From assembly GCA_030613345.1 (NCBI GenBank), contig JAUWMD010000090.1:1-9268 (forward strand): 9,268 bases of DNA, in the 5' to 3' direction. The stretch comes from Candidatus Krumholzibacteriota bacterium. Its GTDB lineage: Bacteria; Krumholzibacteriota; Krumholzibacteriia; Krumholzibacteriales; Krumholzibacteriaceae. A model generated the notes under the pieces. The model was not told the origin of the DNA. It saw only the letters and a program-made list of their open reading frames with translations, and ran no database searches. Every line of letters starts with the position of its first letter. Within the stretch, counting starts at the first letter, position 1. Position numbers and translations under genes: made by a program. Of this stretch, positions 7,646 to 9,268 are shown piece by piece.

Positions 7646-8392
7646 CTATCCGAACTCCCTGTTGTACAGGTAGTTAAGCCCCTGAAGGACAAGATCGGGA
7701 TAGAGCCGGGGAGCCGGGGAGATCGTATCGACAATGAGGCCGGCGTCTCCGCCCGTCAGGAAGACGGGCGGCAGGTTTTCGAACCTCTCGAGCGAAAGCC
7801 TTACGAGATTCGCCGCACCGCCGCGCCAGGCGCCGAGAACACCCGTCCTGATAGCCGATTCCGTATCACGCCCGGGCGGGATACCACCCTTCCCCATACC
7901 GTCTGTATCGATACGGACGAGAGGCAGGGCCGACGTCCCGTCGCTGAGCGACCGGAGCATCATGCCGAGGCCCGGCATGATCGCCCCGCCGGCGAAAGTG
8001 CCGCCGGAAAGGATATCGACCGTCACGGCCGTGCCGGCATCGACGATCACGGCATCGTTCACGCCCCGGTCCGCGACCGCAGCCGCCGCGCAGAGCCTGT
8101 CCGGCCCGGCGGTCCCGGGGCTGTCAATATCCAGAGTGAAGGGCCACGGCGAATCGTGCCCTGCGATGACGATCCTCCCGACTCCCTCGCCCCTCCGCGC
8201 CGACTCGCAGAGATTGTTCCACTCACCGACGACGCTCGAGACAGCGGCACCGTCCGGCTTCGACTCCGCCGCCCAGGCGGCAATCTCCTCTACAGCGCCT
8301 TCCGTATTCCAGCGGGCCGTTATCCGCCCTGACTCGAAGAGGGCTCCCTTGACCGAGTCGTTGCCCCTGTCTATCACCAGCACCTTCCTCAT
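7646..8392 (-). CDS. coaX: type III pantothenate kinase
   Basis: CoaX phosphorylates pantothenate to 4'-phosphopantothenate, the first step of CoA synthesis from pantothenate. The type III enzymes belong to the ASKHA fold, need a monovalent cation and are not inhibited by CoA. The 248-residue product shows VLVIDRGNDSVKGAL (4-18), AGPDRL (95-100), VDAGTAVTVDIL (117-128) and GGAIMPGLGMMLRSL further on. The three conserved aspartates fall at D8, D98 and D118, with the last pair spaced as in characterised enzymes. Two positions are off consensus: the first motif is DRGND rather than DxGNT, and the segment before GPDR begins SPG rather than with the usual tyrosine. The ATG overlaps the birA stop by four bases (ATGA) with GGAG four bases upstream. 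The birA-coaX pairing is common in bacteria. Confidence 0.92.
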   Translation of the reverse strand: MRKVLVIDRGNDSVKGALFESGRITARWNTEGAVEEIAAWAAESKPDGAAVSSVVGEWNNLCESARRGEGVGRIVIAGHDSPWPFTLDIDSPGTAGPDRLCAAAAVADRGVNDAVIVDAGTAVTVDILSGGTFAGGAIMPGLGMMLRSLSDGTSALPLVRIDTDGMGKGGIPPGRDTESAIRTGVLGAWRGGAANLVRLSLERFENLPPVFLTGGDAGLIVDTISPAPRLYPDLVLQGLNYLYNREFG

Positions 8393-9201
8393 CGATCTCC
8401 ATCCTTCCAGCGGACCTCGTGATCTCCCCCCGCCGGCCGCAAAGAGAGGTCGCCCGACGCGTATACTCTCTCTGCTCCGTCCGTTTCCAGCCGCAGGTAC
8501 CCGTCCCGGCTAACCCCCGCGAGGACTCCCTCCACGGTCTTTCCTTCCGCGTCGAGCAGCACCGGCATACCTGTCCAGAGCAACCGTCTCTCCATCTCGA
8601 AGCTCATCTGCCCGAATCCGTCCCTCTCCCAGATCTCGTAGGCCTGTTCGAGATTCCGCAGCATGCCTGCAAGCAGCTCACCCCTGTCGAAGATCCTCCC
8701 GGTGATCATACGCAGGGATACCGCCGTCTCACGCAGATCAGGGGGAAACGAACCCTCCTCGTCGTTCACGTCGATCCCCATCCCGAGCACGACGCTCTCT
8801 CCCTTCGACTCGGCGAGGATACCGGCGATCTTCCTGCCGCCGATCCAGATATCGTTCGGCCATTTTATCGACGCGCCGCCGCACAATCCGTCCAGGGTCT
8901 TCAGGGCCGAGAGCGCGAGAAGGGCTGTCAGCGTCTCGCCGCTCCTGGCCGGCCGCAGGATCACGGAGAAGACGAGTGAGCCGGAAGGGCTCGAGAACCA
9001 GCTGCGGCCCTTCCTCCCGCGTCCGGCCGTCTGCCTCACCGCGACGACGACTGTTCCTTCGCGGGCGCCCGCTTCGGCCATACGAGCCGCGGCCGTGTTC
9101 GTCGGGTCGACCGACTCGAAACAAACGACGGTGTGGCCGATCCTCTCCCCACCACACAGGCGGGCGATCGCGGCGGGATGAAGATCCGTCAAGGCATTCA
9201 T
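8389..9201 (-). CDS. birA: biotin--[acetyl-CoA-carboxylase] ligase, group I (no DNA-binding domain)
   Basis: It activates biotin to biotinyl-5'-AMP and attaches it to the target lysine of biotin carboxyl carrier proteins. At 270 residues it starts almost directly in the catalytic domain, so there is no helix-turn-helix and it should not act as the biotin repressor. Motifs are QTAGRGRKGRSW (57-68, biotin/AMP loop), IKWPNDIWI (112-120, with lysine K113), RKIAGILAE (123-131), GMGIDVN (140-146) and a C-terminal SH3-like part (EGVLAGVSRDGYLRLETDG). Two small departures are visible: VDPTN where many ligases have DSTN, and GMGIDVN where GxGINVN is usual. The ATG has a purine-rich GGAGAGAAGAG upstream and begins 16 bases after the presumed nadC stop. 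Its last bases overlap coaX. Confidence 0.95.
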   Translation of the reverse strand: MNALTDLHPAAIARLCGGERIGHTVVCFESVDPTNTAAARMAEAGAREGTVVVAVRQTAGRGRKGRSWFSSPSGSLVFSVILRPARSGETLTALLALSALKTLDGLCGGASIKWPNDIWIGGRKIAGILAESKGESVVLGMGIDVNDEEGSFPPDLRETAVSLRMITGRIFDRGELLAGMLRNLEQAYEIWERDGFGQMSFEMERRLLWTGMPVLLDAEGKTVEGVLAGVSRDGYLRLETDGAERVYASGDLSLRPAGGDHEVRWKDGDR

Positions 9202-9217
9202 ATTCTCTTCTCTCCGG

Positions 9218-9268
9218 TCATTCCACCAGGAGCGAGAGATCGAGGGATGGAGAGGACGCCGTGAGGGA
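9218..9268 (-). CDS. nadC: C-terminal tail of probable quinolinate phosphoribosyltransferase, cut by window edge
   Basis: Sixteen codons and a TGA enter from the right edge and encode SLTASSPSLDLSLLVE. This resembles the usual NadC ending (GALTHSAPALDLSL), with the alternating SLT..SP.LDLSL pattern kept although His is replaced. NadC makes nicotinate mononucleotide from quinolinate in NAD synthesis. nadC immediately before birA is a recurrent bacterial arrangement, and the short 16-base gap to birA supports a shared transcript. The call rests on a very short peptide, so another protein is possible. Confidence 0.65.
   Translation of the reverse strand, partial: SLTASSPSLDLSLLVE

Noticed and set aside
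7734..8513. Plus-strand open frame opposite coaX/birA
   Set aside because: Pro/Ser/Arg-rich shadow of two confirmed minus-strand genes.

Overview
The window is a stretch of a GC-rich bacterial chromosome. Every supported gene lies on the minus strand, so the biological reading order runs from 9268 down to 1. I see no mobile element, CRISPR array, RNA gene or defence locus. The content is housekeeping: cofactor biosynthesis, a chaperonin operon and one uncharacterised lipoprotein. Several features fit a member of the Fibrobacterota-Chlorobi-Bacteroidota/Gemmatimonadota-like candidate phyla (for example Krumholzibacteriota or Eisenbacteria). These are a DapL-type aminotransferase, a deoxynucleoside kinase directly after folK, a CIRCE-controlled groESL operon, a lipoprotein with an Ig-like region and a beta-propeller, and sigma70-like promoters. 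This placement is inference from gene content and style, not a measured phylogeny.

Layout in transcription order. (1) 9268-7646: the last 16 codons of a probable nadC, then birA (biotin-protein ligase without a DNA-binding domain), then coaX (type III pantothenate kinase), which overlaps birA by ATGA. (2) 7645-7475: an intergenic control region with a 20-bp perfect-armed palindrome, a TTGAAA-N17-TATATT promoter and a near-perfect CIRCE operator. (3) 7474-5524: groES and groEL, followed by a GC-rich stem-loop. (4) 5523-5319: an intergenic region with a second clear promoter. (5) 5318-1: a tightly packed run of lipoprotein, dapL-like aminotransferase, folB, folK, deoxynucleoside kinase and panB. 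panB runs off the left edge of the window.

How the genes fit together: NAD (nadC), protein biotinylation (birA) and CoA (coaX, panB) synthesis surround the chaperonin operon. In the left-hand run, folB and folK make the pterin precursor of folate, and PanB consumes 5,10-methylene-tetrahydrofolate to make ketopantoate, so folate supply and pantothenate synthesis are plausibly co-expressed. DapL would supply LL-diaminopimelate for lysine and peptidoglycan. The kinase salvages deoxynucleosides. The lipoprotein at the head of this run has no evident link to these pathways and is the least explained gene here.

I found no convincing undescribed multi-gene system. The observations most worth a second look are the palindrome embedded in the groES promoter, the lipoprotein leading a biosynthetic operon, and the off-consensus first motif of CoaX.
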